From positions 676,888 to 740,887 of the forward strand of contig WYCW01000001.1 in assembly GCA_011392765.1 (NCBI GenBank): a stretch of 64,000 nucleotides of DNA, given 5' to 3'. The stretch is from Candidatus Thiosymbion ectosymbiont of Catanema sp. Cochon2018 (GTDB lineage Bacteria; Pseudomonadota; Gammaproteobacteria; Chromatiales; Chromatiaceae). The notes beneath the pieces were generated by a model. That model was not told the DNA's origin. It ran no database searches and saw only the letters and a list, made by a program, of their open reading frames with translations. The translations under genes and the position numbers were made by a program. How positions within the stretch are numbered: the first letter of the stretch is position 1; every line of letters begins with the position of its first letter. Of the stretch, positions 55,330 through 64,000 are shown one piece after another.

Positions 55330-56427
55330 TCAATTGAGAACGCCCCCTAGGTTGCGTGCCTGCAGGTAAGCCAGCTCGGAGAGATTGCTCCAGGCCTTCG
55401 ATTGCTCGAGAAATTTCCGGTAGGAGGCATACACCTTCCGCGAGAATGCGTCCTTCTCCGCGACCTCGGAGACTACTTCCTCGGCAAGCCGGTGCAGCTT
55501 GACGAGAACGTCGTCCGGATAGGAACGCACTGTTACGCCGTGTTTCTCGATCAAGGTCCGGAGTGCCACCGGGTTACGGGCGGTGTACTCAGCTAGCATG
55601 TCCTGGTTCACTACCTTGCAGGCGTTGAGCACGATGGATTGCAGATCCGCGGGCAAGGCCTCGAAGGCGGCCTGGTTGATAATAGCTTCCAGTGTAGGGC
55701 CGGGCTCGTGAAAGCCCGGATAATAGTAGTATCTGGCCGCCTTGTAGAGACCGAAGGCGAGGTCGTTGTAGGGCCCTACCCACTCGGCGGCATCGATGGC
55801 ACCGGACTGCAGGGCGGTGAAGAGCTCACCGCCCGGTAGATTGACCGGGGTGCCGCCGGCGCGTTTGAGCACCTCGCCGCCGAGGCCCGGAATCCGCATT
55901 TTGAGTCCCGCCAGATCTGCAACGCTCTTGATCTCCTTGTTGAACCAGCCCCCCATCTGGACCCCGCTGTTCCCGGCCGGTGCGGGGACTAGACCGAACC
56001 GGGCGTAGAGTTCGGTCCAGAGCGCCAGGCCGCCTCCGTGGTAGAGCCAGCCGTTCCGCTCCTGGGCGGTCATGCCGAAGGGGACGGTGGCAAAGAACTG
56101 AGCGGTCTCGCTCTTGCCCTTCCAGTAGTAGGCCGCGCCATGGCCCATCTCGGCCGTGCCCTGGACGACGGCATCGAAGACCTCGAATGCGGGTACCAGC
56201 TCTTTGGCCCCGTATACCTTCACCCGGATGCGGCCTCCACTCATCTCGCCGATGAGCGCGGCGAGCCGGTTGGCACCGGTGCCCAGACCGGGAAAGTTCT
56301 TTGGCCAGGTAGTGACCATCTTCCATTTATAAGCGGTATCGGCCCGGACGGTCTTGATACCGGCGGTGGAGGCACCGAGCGCCAGCGAGGCGACCCCGGC
56401 CTTTTTGAAGAAATCGCGACGTTGCAT
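55330..56427 (-). CDS. TRAP transporter substrate-binding protein (DctP family)
   Basis: The 365-residue protein starts MQRRDFFKKAGVASLALGAS, a twin-arginine signal with RRDFF, directly after GGAGGGGAG. Family motifs are WPKNFPGLGTGANRLAALI, GAAYYWKGK, ADLAGLKMRIPGLGGEVL, and IDAAEWVGPYNDLAFGL, the arginine and TRAP signatures for binding organic acids or related solutes. The membrane subunits DctQ and DctM are absent nearby, so it may work with a remote transporter. The last codons (LGGVLN and stop) coincide with a repeated CTAGGGGGCGTTCTCAAT element end. Confidence 0.9.
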   Translation of the reverse strand: MQRRDFFKKAGVASLALGASTAGIKTVRADTAYKWKMVTTWPKNFPGLGTGANRLAALIGEMSGGRIRVKVYGAKELVPAFEVFDAVVQGTAEMGHGAAYYWKGKSETAQFFATVPFGMTAQERNGWLYHGGGLALWTELYARFGLVPAPAGNSGVQMGGWFNKEIKSVADLAGLKMRIPGLGGEVLKRAGGTPVNLPGGELFTALQSGAIDAAEWVGPYNDLAFGLYKAARYYYYPGFHEPGPTLEAIINQAAFEALPADLQSIVLNACKVVNQDMLAEYTARNPVALRTLIEKHGVTVRSYPDDVLVKLHRLAEEVVSEVAEKDAFSRKVYASYRKFLEQSKAWSNLSELAYLQARNLGGVLN

Positions 56428-56539
56428 CTCCCCTCCTCGTTGCATGTGGTTCAGGTATGAAATTATCATTGTGCTACCGAACGGAGCAGACCACCACGGT
56501 ATTCGGCTTACCCCCGTCCATGTTGTCCATCACGTCCAT

Positions 56540-58054
56540 TCAGTCCACGGCAGGCTGCCCCCAGCTTATCGCTCCATTACCACCCGGCAACTCATTCAGC
56601 CGCGAACTGTCAGCCGGCAGCCAACCGAGGCGTCGCAGGTTGCGTTCCACCTCGTCCTGGTCGCTGTAATAGGTCTTGTGGCCGTCGCGGTCGATGTAGC
56701 GCTCATGGCCTTTGCCGGCGATCAGCCCCACCCAGGGCTCCTCGGGTGGACGCTCGGCCAGCAGATCGAACAGACGGGTGACGGCCCACGGGCGTTCGAC
56801 CACCACCTCCCGGCCCGTGCCGGGCATGCCCCTGAGGATGTCGGCGATGATCTGCTCCGGGTCCTCGCTGCGGGGGTTGTCCGAGGTCAAGATCACATAG
56901 TCGGAGTAGCGTGCCGCGGCGGCGCCCATGAGGGGGCGTTTCCCACGGTCGCGGTCGCCGCCGCAGCCGAACAGGGTCAGAACACCGGCGTTCGGAAAGG
57001 CATGTCGGATAGCGGTCAGAAGGCTCTCCAGGGCGGCCGGGGTATGGGCGAAATCGACGACCAGGGTACGGTTACCGATGACCCGGCACTCGAAGCGTCC
57101 GTCTACCTCCCGGAGATGCCGCCAGTATGGGCGTTCCTCCGGGCCGAGCAGGGTAGCGGCCAGGGCCGTGGCCAGGGCGTAGTTCTCCCGGTTGTGCGCC
57201 GGGAGCAGGAAGGGCTTGGCCGCGATGGCCTCCGGTCCCAGGACCGCCGCCTTCAGACCCTGCACCGGGACCGGCGGCGTTCCCCGTTCCAGCAGGCGTG
57301 AGACGACCTCCGGACTAGTGCAGAAGAGCTGGCCCCCGTCCCGGATCAGATCCAGGATGTGGGCCTTGGCGTCGAAGTAGGCGGCCTCGTCCCGGTGATA
57401 GTCCAGGTGATCTTGGGAGAAGTTGGTCCAGCCCGCGTTCCGGAGCGGAATCCCCTGCAGCCGTCCCTGGTCGAGGGCGTGGCTGCTGGCCTCCACCGCG
57501 ACCACGTCGTACCGACCCTGGTGGGCGTGCAGCAGGCGGCGCAGCTCGATCTGGGGCGGGGAGGTAAAGCCGGTCTGGCCCACCGGCTCGCCGTCGAGCG
57601 AGACCCCGAGTGTGCCGACCGTGAGGACCCGTCGACCATAGGCACGGAGCATGGACTCCAGATACTTGAGAGTAGTGGTCTTGCCGTTGGTCCCGGTGAT
57701 GCCCAAAAAACCGCCGGCGAGACCCGGGAGGGGGTAGAGGAGGTCGCAAAAGCGCCCGACGACTTGTGGCCAGTCCTCGGGGCGAGTCACGAAGATCCCC
57801 TTACCGGGCAGGGCCTCGAAGCAATCGAGCATACGGTTGGTGACCAGCACGGGGAAGGCACCGTCGGCCAGATAGCGGCGATAGAGCTCGGCGTCGTCGC
57901 GCCCGTCGTCGCGGCGCACGAAAAACAGGATCGAGCCTGGCCCGCACGTGTCGGCGCGCCACTGAATGTCGGTGAGCGGGATGGGAGGGACCGGCTCCCG
58001 CCGCCAGGCGAATTCCGTGGTCGCGAGCAGCTTGGTGAGTGGGTCGGAGGACAT
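56540..58054 (-). CDS. Mur ligase family protein, UDP-MurNAc-tripeptide synthetase-like (MurE)
   Basis: The 504-residue protein has the Mur ligase order: N-terminal UDP-binding domain, ATP-binding GITGTNGKTTTLKYL, VAVEASSHALDQGRL, FSQDHLDYHRDEAAYF, and the C-terminal DFAHTPAALESLL, FGCGGDRDRGKRPLMGAAAA and SDNPRSEDP (DNPR marks meso-diaminopimelate use in MurE). It stands alone, far from any visible division and cell-wall cluster, so it could be a second copy or a related ligase for another substrate. The tail after GGNGAIS is in a GTCCAC repeat and is probably not native. Confidence 0.8.
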   Translation of the reverse strand: MSSDPLTKLLATTEFAWRREPVPPIPLTDIQWRADTCGPGSILFFVRRDDGRDDAELYRRYLADGAFPVLVTNRMLDCFEALPGKGIFVTRPEDWPQVVGRFCDLLYPLPGLAGGFLGITGTNGKTTTLKYLESMLRAYGRRVLTVGTLGVSLDGEPVGQTGFTSPPQIELRRLLHAHQGRYDVVAVEASSHALDQGRLQGIPLRNAGWTNFSQDHLDYHRDEAAYFDAKAHILDLIRDGGQLFCTSPEVVSRLLERGTPPVPVQGLKAAVLGPEAIAAKPFLLPAHNRENYALATALAATLLGPEERPYWRHLREVDGRFECRVIGNRTLVVDFAHTPAALESLLTAIRHAFPNAGVLTLFGCGGDRDRGKRPLMGAAAARYSDYVILTSDNPRSEDPEQIIADILRGMPGTGREVVVERPWAVTRLFDLLAERPPEEPWVGLIAGKGHERYIDRDGHKTYYSDQDEVERNLRRLGWLPADSSRLNELPGGNGAISWGQPAVD

Positions 58055-58100
58055 GGGTTCCTTAGGTTTTCCGCCGAAGGAATTCCAATGGCACTATACA

Positions 58101-58439
58101 TCAGGAGGGACGATTTCGCCTCTGCAGCAGTGGCTCATCCGGTCCCGATTTTTCGCATTGCATTTTGAATTCCCGCACCGGTCGACGGTCACGCCAGGAG
58201 TCGACTTCCTCCCGGGACCAATCGACGGGTTCGAATGCCGGATCGGACCGCATCTCGCTGACCAAGTCCCAGAAATTGCGTTGCTTCCGCCCGTGACGCA
58301 GACGAGTATACTCATCCTCGGACAATAGCACGGCGACGGGCTTACCGCGGCGGGTGATGTGCACGGCCTCGCCCCGCTCCGCTTGGTGGATGAGGCGAGT
58401 CAATTGGGTTTTAGCCTCGGCGATCGAAGCTTGAAGCAT
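58101..58439 (-). CDS. Orphan Phd/YefM-family antitoxin
   Basis: The 112-residue protein starts MLQASIAEAKTQLTRLIHQA, then GEAVHITRRGKPVAVLLSEDEY, the Phd/YefM DNA-binding signature. The C-terminal half (NFWDLVSEMRSD onward) resembles VapC-linked antitoxins. No toxin frame follows; murE begins 46 bp downstream. The last 20 or so residues are unusual, so the original stop may have been lost along with the toxin. Confidence 0.82.
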   Translation of the reverse strand: MLQASIAEAKTQLTRLIHQAERGEAVHITRRGKPVAVLLSEDEYTRLRHGRKQRNFWDLVSEMRSDPAFEPVDWSREEVDSWRDRRPVREFKMQCEKSGPDEPLLQRRNRPS

Positions 58440-58660
58440 CTCCGGAATCTCCTGGTCATGCTTCTGACCATCTTAGGTTTTCCAGCGGCTGTTGTCACTC
58501 TCATCACGGTGTCGGATTGCCGGCCACCGAGGGGTGAGCACAGGTGGGGTATCGTAGAAGACACAAAACCGCAAACCGTTGACGAAAATCGTATTTTTCA
58601 AGATGCCCGAATACGAAAGCCCTTGGACTGGAGATTCGTGATTTCTACTGGTAACCGGCA

Positions 58661-60307
58661 ATGAAGATACTGATATTGGCTAACGGTTTTTCCGGTATGG
58701 TACAACGAGTTTTAGGGGAGTTGAAGGCCCTGAACCATACCCTGGATGAGCACTACAATTTGGATAAAAATCGTTTAATCGAGCAGGTCAACCGTTTTCA
58801 ACCCGATGTCATTGTGTGCCCATTCCTGACTAAACGCATCCCATCCGAGGTTTGGAAAAAGTATATCTGTCTGGTCGTACACCCTGGTATTGTAGGAGAT
58901 CGTGGTCCCTCTTCGCTCGACTGGGCCATCAGTGAAGGTGAGCGAACCTGGGGGGTCACATTGTTCCAGGCCATCGAAGAATTCGATGCGGGTGATATAT
59001 GGGAGACCCGATGTTTTCGTATGCGTGAGTCGTCGAAGACCAGTATTTATAAGCGTGAAGTGACGGAGGTAGCCGTAGGCCTGATCAAGCAGGCGTTACG
59101 GGATATTGAGGATGGGCACTTTACTCCCAGACCCCTCGACTATGATTGCCCCGTAGTCAAAGGGCGTAAGCGACCGTTGATGAAACAGAGTGATCGCATG
59201 ATTGAATGGCACAATACGACGACGGAAATTGCGGTACGCAAGTTGAATGCCGCAGACTCCCGCCCTGGTATACGTGACCGGATCAATGGTATCGATGTGA
59301 ATATGTTCGGCGCCGTGGCGGAACCGAATTTGAAGGGGCATCCGGGGGATGTCTTAGCGATACATAGGGGGGGTTGTTGTCGTGCCACACAGGACGGTGC
59401 GGTCTGGATCAAACAACTCAGGTGTAATGATCCTGAAGTCCTGGCCCCGATAAAGCTCCTCGCAGGCCGGGTGCTGGAGGAGATTTATCGGCCCGGGCGG
59501 CTGCAATTTCCACAGACCGTGGTAGATACGTCCGCAATCGAAGAAATACGCGTGGATCGAGTCGATGAGGTCGCCTACATCTATTTCGACTTTTACAATG
59601 GTGCGATGAATACGAACCAGTGCGTCGAGTTGAAAAATACGATCGCCGGTGTAAAAGATTCCGACGCGAAGATGATCGTGCTGATGGGAGGAGAGGAGTT
59701 CTTCAGCAATGGTATCCATCTCAATTGGATCGAGGCCAGTGATAACCCCGCCCTCGAGTCCTGGAACAATATCAATGCGATCGACGATCTCATATTGGAA
59801 CTTATTGATACGCCTAAGCAAATAACGATTGCCGCATTGTGTAACAATGCAGGTGCAGGCGGTGTCATTTTGGCACTGGCATGTGATGAAGTGATCGTTC
59901 GCGAAGGTATCGTGCTGAATCCCCACTATAAAACTATGGGTCTGTTCGGTTCCGAGTACTGGACCTATCTGCTTCCCAAACGGGTAGGGCAGAAAACAGC
60001 GCATGAGATTACCGAAGGCTGTATGCCCATGTTGGCCGAAGAAGCGGTTCAATCGGGCCTGGCGGATCGACTATTCGAGGAAAACTGGCATGGCTATCAT
60101 GGCCAGCTCATCGAGTACTGCCAACAACTGATGCAGGACGGCGATACCGATGAATATCTATCCGTAAAGGCAAGTGACCGCGCAAGGGATGATGCTGAAA
60201 AACCCCTATCGGAGTACCGCAATGCCGAGCTTGCGATCATGAAGGAAATCTTTTTTGATCCAAAGAGTAGTTATCATGCAAAAAGGCGTGCATTTGTCTA
60301 TAAATAA
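58661..60307 (+). CDS. hoxX: [NiFe]-hydrogenase maturation protein HoxX
   Basis: The 548-residue protein fuses a formyl-tetrahydrofolate-dependent N-terminal half (MKILILANGFSGMVQRVLGE, VIVCPFLTKRIPSEVW, VVHPGIVGDRGPSSLDWAI with the formyltransferase HPG motif) to an enoyl-CoA hydratase/isomerase-like C-terminal half (GGEEFFSNGIHLNWIEASDN, LCNNAGAGGVILALACDEV). HoxX makes the CO ligand of [NiFe]-hydrogenases under air, by decarbonylating formyl-CoA. No hydrogenase or hyp genes are in the window. Codon use is less GC-biased than in gltX next door, consistent with transfer. A repeat (58579-58606) lies just upstream. Confidence 0.93.
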   Translation: MKILILANGFSGMVQRVLGELKALNHTLDEHYNLDKNRLIEQVNRFQPDVIVCPFLTKRIPSEVWKKYICLVVHPGIVGDRGPSSLDWAISEGERTWGVTLFQAIEEFDAGDIWETRCFRMRESSKTSIYKREVTEVAVGLIKQALRDIEDGHFTPRPLDYDCPVVKGRKRPLMKQSDRMIEWHNTTTEIAVRKLNAADSRPGIRDRINGIDVNMFGAVAEPNLKGHPGDVLAIHRGGCCRATQDGAVWIKQLRCNDPEVLAPIKLLAGRVLEEIYRPGRLQFPQTVVDTSAIEEIRVDRVDEVAYIYFDFYNGAMNTNQCVELKNTIAGVKDSDAKMIVLMGGEEFFSNGIHLNWIEASDNPALESWNNINAIDDLILELIDTPKQITIAALCNNAGAGGVILALACDEVIVREGIVLNPHYKTMGLFGSEYWTYLLPKRVGQKTAHEITEGCMPMLAEEAVQSGLADRLFEENWHGYHGQLIEYCQQLMQDGDTDEYLSVKASDRARDDAEKPLSEYRNAELAIMKEIFFDPKSSYHAKRRAFVYK

Positions 60308-60633
60308 GGCCCTTTATGGATTCCAGACTGCTTTGCCTTGGCCACGGAGTCATCTTGTCTCTCGCTGCCGAACCGTTCGCTGCCTTCCCCCCCTTGTTAT
60401 ACTGCGATCTTGCCGGGCGTGTAGGATGCGGTGAGCGCGGTATACCGTAGCAGGATTACACCAATCCCGGCCGCGAACCGCATCGATGGTGCTACGGGTC
60501 CATGCCGGGGGTGGAGGAGAGATCAGTCCGGAATCCATAAAGAGCCGACAACCGATACCCATTGTGGCCGGTAGCTGGCGACTGGTAGCCGGCAACAAGC
60601 TTTTGATGTTTTCACGTAGGATACCGATCAACC
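60308..60633. other. Non-coding gap between hoxX and gltX
   Basis: It includes GTAGGATGCGGTGAGCGCGG and GCGAACCGCATCGATGG, a short inverted repeat also scattered elsewhere. I see no gene or clear terminator. Confidence 0.5.
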
Positions 60634-62040
60634 ATGACCGTCCGTACCCGTTTCGCCCCTTCGCCAACCGGTTATTTGCATGTGGGGGGTGCCCGCACGG
60701 CGCTCTTCTCCTACCTCTTCGCCCGCAGGCACGGGGGGGTCTTCATCCTGCGCATCGAGGATACGGATCTCGAGCGCTCCAGTGCCGACTCGGTGAACGC
60801 CATCCTGGAGGGAATGACCTGGTTGGGGTTGGAATACGACGAGGGCCCCTTCTATCAGACCGAGCGCCTGGGGCGTTACAACCAGGTGATCGATAATCTG
60901 ATGGAGCAGGGGCTGGCTTATCGTTGTGACTGTTCCACGGCGCGTCTGGATGCCCTGCGCGAGGAGCAGATGGCCAGGAAGGATAAACCGCGCTATGACG
61001 GCCACTGTCGCCACCGTGACCTGGGGCCGGACCGCACGCACGTGGTGCGCTTCCGCAACCCCGATGCAGGAGAGGTAGTGGTCGACGACCTGATCCGCGG
61101 GCGCGTGGTATTCGGCAACGAGGAACTGGACGATCTGATCATCCGCCGCAGCGACGGTTCTCCGACCTACAATCTGACCGTGGTGGTGGATGACTGGGAT
61201 ATGGAGATCACGCACGTCATCCGCGGTGACGACCACCTCAACAACACCCCGCGCCAGATCAACATCCTGCGTGCCCTGGGCCGGGAGCCCCCGCGTTATG
61301 CCCATGTCCCCATGATCTTGGGGAGTGACGGCGCGCGCCTATCCAAGCGGCACGGGGCCATGAGTGTCATTGCCTATCGGGACCAGGGTTATCTCCCTGA
61401 GGCCCTGCTGAATTATCTGGCGCGTCTCGGCTGGTCCCACGGTGACCGGGAGCTCTTCTCCCTGGATGAACTGATCGAGCTGTTCGATATCGATCAGGTC
61501 AATAAGGCCGCCGCCGGCTTCGATACCGATAAACTGGATTGGCTCAACCAGCACTATATTCAGCACGGCGATCCCCGGCATATCGCCCACCTGCTGAGTC
61601 CCCATCTGGGCCGGCTGGGCATTGATCCCGCGCCGGGTCCCGATTTGGTGGATGTCGTCGTGGCCCAGCAGGCGCGGGCCAAGACCCTGGTGGAGATGGC
61701 CGCGATCAGTGCCTTCGTCTATCGGGACTGCGATGCCTACGACGCAAAGGCGGCCAAGCAGCACCTGCGGCCGGCGGCCAAGGAGGCTCTGGAGCGACTG
61801 CGCGAGAGGTTCGATCTGCTAGCCCTGGAGGATTGGGAGCCGGCGACCCTGGAGCACACGGTGAAGCAGGTCGCGCAGGAGTTGGACGTCAAGCTGGGCA
61901 AGGTAGCCCAGCCGCTACGCGTGGCCCTGGTGGGGCGGGCCGCCTCACCGGGCATCGACGTGACCCTGTGGTTGGTGGGAAAGGCGGCGACCCTACGCCG
62001 TATCGACAAGGCCCTCGCCTTTATTCGGGATGGTTTGTAA
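60634..62040 (+). CDS. gltX: Glutamyl-tRNA synthetase
   Basis: The 468-residue class I synthetase starts MTVRTRFAPSPTGYLHVGGA, with the HIGH-like motif, RCDCSTARLDALREEQMARK, VDDWDMEITHVIRGDDHLNN, and the KMSKS-like ARLSKRHGAMSV. The C-terminal helical anticodon-binding domain is complete. It charges tRNA-Glu. It stands alone downstream of hoxX. Confidence 0.98.
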   Translation: MTVRTRFAPSPTGYLHVGGARTALFSYLFARRHGGVFILRIEDTDLERSSADSVNAILEGMTWLGLEYDEGPFYQTERLGRYNQVIDNLMEQGLAYRCDCSTARLDALREEQMARKDKPRYDGHCRHRDLGPDRTHVVRFRNPDAGEVVVDDLIRGRVVFGNEELDDLIIRRSDGSPTYNLTVVVDDWDMEITHVIRGDDHLNNTPRQINILRALGREPPRYAHVPMILGSDGARLSKRHGAMSVIAYRDQGYLPEALLNYLARLGWSHGDRELFSLDELIELFDIDQVNKAAAGFDTDKLDWLNQHYIQHGDPRHIAHLLSPHLGRLGIDPAPGPDLVDVVVAQQARAKTLVEMAAISAFVYRDCDAYDAKAAKQHLRPAAKEALERLRERFDLLALEDWEPATLEHTVKQVAQELDVKLGKVAQPLRVALVGRAASPGIDVTLWLVGKAATLRRIDKALAFIRDGL

Positions 62041-62315
62041 CGATATCCGCGTATCCGCAGATTACGCAGATTCTTTCGTTATCGAATCCGCTCCCATGAC
62101 GGGAAGCCTGGGTGCAGGGGCGAACCGGGACCGGATGCTCTTAAGAAATCTGCGATAACTGGTAGTAACTGGTTAATCGAAAAGAAATTTATACGCGCTC
62201 ACCCTGATTTTCTCCCCGAGAACGCATGAAGTTGGAGCCTGTCTGGCTTACGCGTTCGTAGCGAGGGATCGAGGGGCGGAGGCAGATTTTTCGCCCGATT
62301 GAGGCGAAAGCTTAC

Positions 62316-62457
62316 GAGGCTGTCTAAAAAAAGACCGTAGGCGTAGGCTGGGTTGAGGAACGAAACCCAGCTTTTGCGGTAGCCTGGTTTGCTGGGTCTC
62401 GTTCTTCGACCCAGCCTACTGCTTTTAAAATCAGTGTGTTAGTTTTTAGACAGAATC
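62316..62457. mobile_element. MITE-B copy, 142 bp
   Basis: The left end GAGGCTGTCTAAAAAAAG and right end TTTTTAGACAGAATC enclose AAACCCAGC / GCTGGGTC hairpins. The flanks are TAC and TAA, so the target copy is changed on one side. The 62041-62559 gap also holds a GCAGATTACGCAGATTC arm (62055) and a segment resembling 7605-7640; no gene is seen. Confidence 0.75.
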
Positions 62458-62559
62458 TAAGCCTATTTAACGAAATCGAGCGGGAAATCTGACCAGCCTC
62501 CTCGATTCCGCAGTAGAACAGCCGTATGCCAGACAGGCTCTTAATTGGGAAATCAACCC

Positions 62560-64000
62560 GTGGCCGATTACAAACACACCCTGAATCTCCCTAAGACGGC
62601 CTTCCCCATGAAGGCCAATCTCGCCCAGCGCGAGCCTGCTATCCTCAAGCGATGGGAAGAAATGGACCTCTACGGTCGTATCCGCAAGGCCGCGGCGGGC
62701 CGGGAACAGTTCATCCTCCACGACGGGCCGCCCTACGCCAACGGGGAGATCCACATCGGCCACGCCGTCAACAAGGTTCTCAAGGACATCATCGTCAAGT
62801 CCCGCACCCTGGACGGCCTGGATGCGCCCTATGTCCCCGGCTGGGACTGCCATGGGCTGCCCATCGAGTTGGAGGTAGAGAAAAAAAAGGGCAGACCCGG
62901 CGCCAGGCTCAGCCCGGCCGAGTTCCGTCGCGCCTGCCGCGACTACGCACGGCGGCAGTTGGAGAATCAGCGCAAGGATTTCAAACGCCTGGGCGTACTC
63001 GGGGATTGGGAACACCCCTATCTCACCATGGACTTCGGCTGCGAAGCCGACATCATCCGCGCCCTGAGTCGTATCATCGCCAACGGCCACGTCCAGGCGG
63101 GCTACAAGCCGGTGCACTGGTGCACCGACTGCCGCTCCGCCTTGGCGGAGGCCGAGGTCGAATACGCCGCCAAGACTTCCATCGCCGTCGACGTGCGTTT
63201 TCCAGTACCGGACGAGGAATCCGTATTCGCCCGCTGCCACGCCGTACCCACCGGCCATGGGGACGGACCCCTGGCGGTCGTCATCTGGACCACTACCCCC
63301 TGGACTCTGCCCGCCAACCAGGCCGTCGCCTTCAATCCCGAGCTGGAGTACGTGGTGGCGCAGACCGAGGGCGAGCACGGACGCGAGCGCCTGCTCCTGG
63401 CCGAGGGGCTGCTGCGCGAGACCATGGACCGCTGTGGGATCGAGAACTACCGTGTGCTCGGTTATGGTCGCGGCCATGCCTTCGAGGGTATCGCGCTCCG
63501 ACACCCTTTTTATGACCGCGAGGTCCCCATTATCCTGGGCAAACACGTGACCCTGGAGACCGGCACCGGCGCCGTCCACACCGCCCCCGGCCATGGCCTG
63601 GAAGACTATGTGGTCGGACTAAGCTACGGCCTGGCCGTGGACAATCCGGTGGGTGGCGACGGCCGTTTTTTACCGGATACGCCCCGCTTCGCCGGCGCGC
63701 ACGTTTTTAACGCCGACGCCCAGGTCGTCGAAGTCCTCAAGACCACGGGGTCACTGCTGCGGGAAGCCCGCTTGAGCCACAGCTATCCCCACTGCTGGCG
63801 CCACAAATCCCCCGTCATTTTTCGGGCCACGCCCCAATGGTTCATCGCCATGGACCGGCAGGGATTGCGCGCCGGCGCCTTACGCGAAATCGCCAAGGTG
63901 CGTTGGACGCCGGATTGGGGAGAGTCCCGCATCGACGGCATGGTACGCAACCGACCCGACTGGTGCATCTCCCGCCAGCGGACCTGGGGCGTGCCCATCC
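62560..64000 (+). CDS. ileS: Isoleucyl-tRNA synthetase, 3'-partial
   Basis: The frame begins GTG at 62560 ([17 protein letters not shown]) and is open to the window edge, giving 480 residues of about 940. HIGH motif [28 protein letters not shown], the editing domain with [15 protein letters not shown] and [16 protein letters not shown], and the CP1 end [12 protein letters not shown] and [13 protein letters not shown] are visible. It charges tRNA-Ile and edits Val. The start matches E. coli IleS (MSDYKSTLNLPETGFPM). An overlapping open frame on the minus strand has no family similarity. Confidence 0.97.
   Translation, partial: MADYKHTLNLPKTAFPMKANLAQREPAILKRWEEMDLYGRIRKAAAGREQFILHDGPPYANGEIHIGHAVNKVLKDIIVKSRTLDGLDAPYVPGWDCHGLPIELEVEKKKGRPGARLSPAEFRRACRDYARRQLENQRKDFKRLGVLGDWEHPYLTMDFGCEADIIRALSRIIANGHVQAGYKPVHWCTDCRSALAEAEVEYAAKTSIAVDVRFPVPDEESVFARCHAVPTGHGDGPLAVVIWTTTPWTLPANQAVAFNPELEYVVAQTEGEHGRERLLLAEGLLRETMDRCGIENYRVLGYGRGHAFEGIALRHPFYDREVPIILGKHVTLETGTGAVHTAPGHGLEDYVVGLSYGLAVDNPVGGDGRFLPDTPRFAGAHVFNADAQVVEVLKTTGSLLREARLSHSYPHCWRHKSPVIFRATPQWFIAMDRQGLRAGALREIAKVRWTPDWGESRIDGMVRNRPDWCISRQRTWGVPI

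Noticed and set aside
62467..63594. Long open frame on the minus strand opposite ileS
   Set aside because: The plus strand encodes a clear isoleucyl-tRNA synthetase with all motifs.

Overview
The window is a bacterial chromosome segment of high GC content. Its gene content and gene order (rpsP-rimM-trmD-rplS; trmJ-cysE facing suhB; rhlB facing trxA-rho; tig-clpP-clpX-lon-hupB-tRNA-ppiD; ndk-rlmN-pilW-rodZ-hisS and yfgM-bamB) are those of a gammaproteobacterium. HoxX, CcmI, a TRAP transporter binding protein and a partial type I-G CRISPR system would fit a Chromatiales-like or related environmental lineage. That placement is an inference and the species is not identified.

Layout. Positions 1-3317 hold the C-terminal part of csb2 (Cas5-Cas6 fusion, type I-G) followed by a CRISPR array of 29 repeats and 28 spacers. 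A truncated AAA ATPase behind a 41-bp palindrome follows. From 4.2 to 17.7 kb are housekeeping genes for translation, tRNA modification, EF-P modification, molybdopterin, heme, cysteine, RNA decay and Rho. From 17.7 to 23.8 kb is a repeat-rich tract with a membrane-anchored TPR protein built from near-identical 126-bp units, a frameshifted gene and a 21-bp tandem repeat. From 23.8 to 36.6 kb are adenosine kinase, the proteostasis cluster (ppiD, hupB, lon, clpX, clpP, tig), tRNA-Asp and tRNA-Val, and hom. From 36.7 to 37.8 kb a small AT-rich cassette (DUF2442, DUF4160, a 57-residue protein and a broken membrane gene) separates hom from alaC. From 39.4 to 47.8 kb is the bamB/yfgM/hisS/rodZ/pilW/rlmN/ndk block, which lacks ispG and der and is interrupted by a methyltransferase-like gene. 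From 48 to 64 kb are ccmI behind an IS remnant, an SGNH hydrolase, a PD-(D/E)XK nuclease, tRNA-Arg, hemW, dctP, murE, an orphan antitoxin, hoxX, gltX and the start of ileS.

The strongest overall feature is the density of small non-autonomous elements. At least three MITE-like families have terminal inverted repeats, and several copies have exact target duplications: 9-11 bp for the CAATGCCATTAAGTTA family, 10 bp for the CAGGGCAACCG element and TAA for the GAGGCTGTCTAAAAA family. They sit in nearly every intergenic gap, form the stop codon of tig, supply the apparent start codons of ccmI and hemW, and lie at gene-order breaks. No intact transposase is present.

No clearly new multi-gene system was found. 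The best leads are two CRISPR spacers that differ only at synonymous codon positions over nine codons, the palindrome and ATPase remnant beside the array, the isolated hoxX, and the expanding TPR gene.
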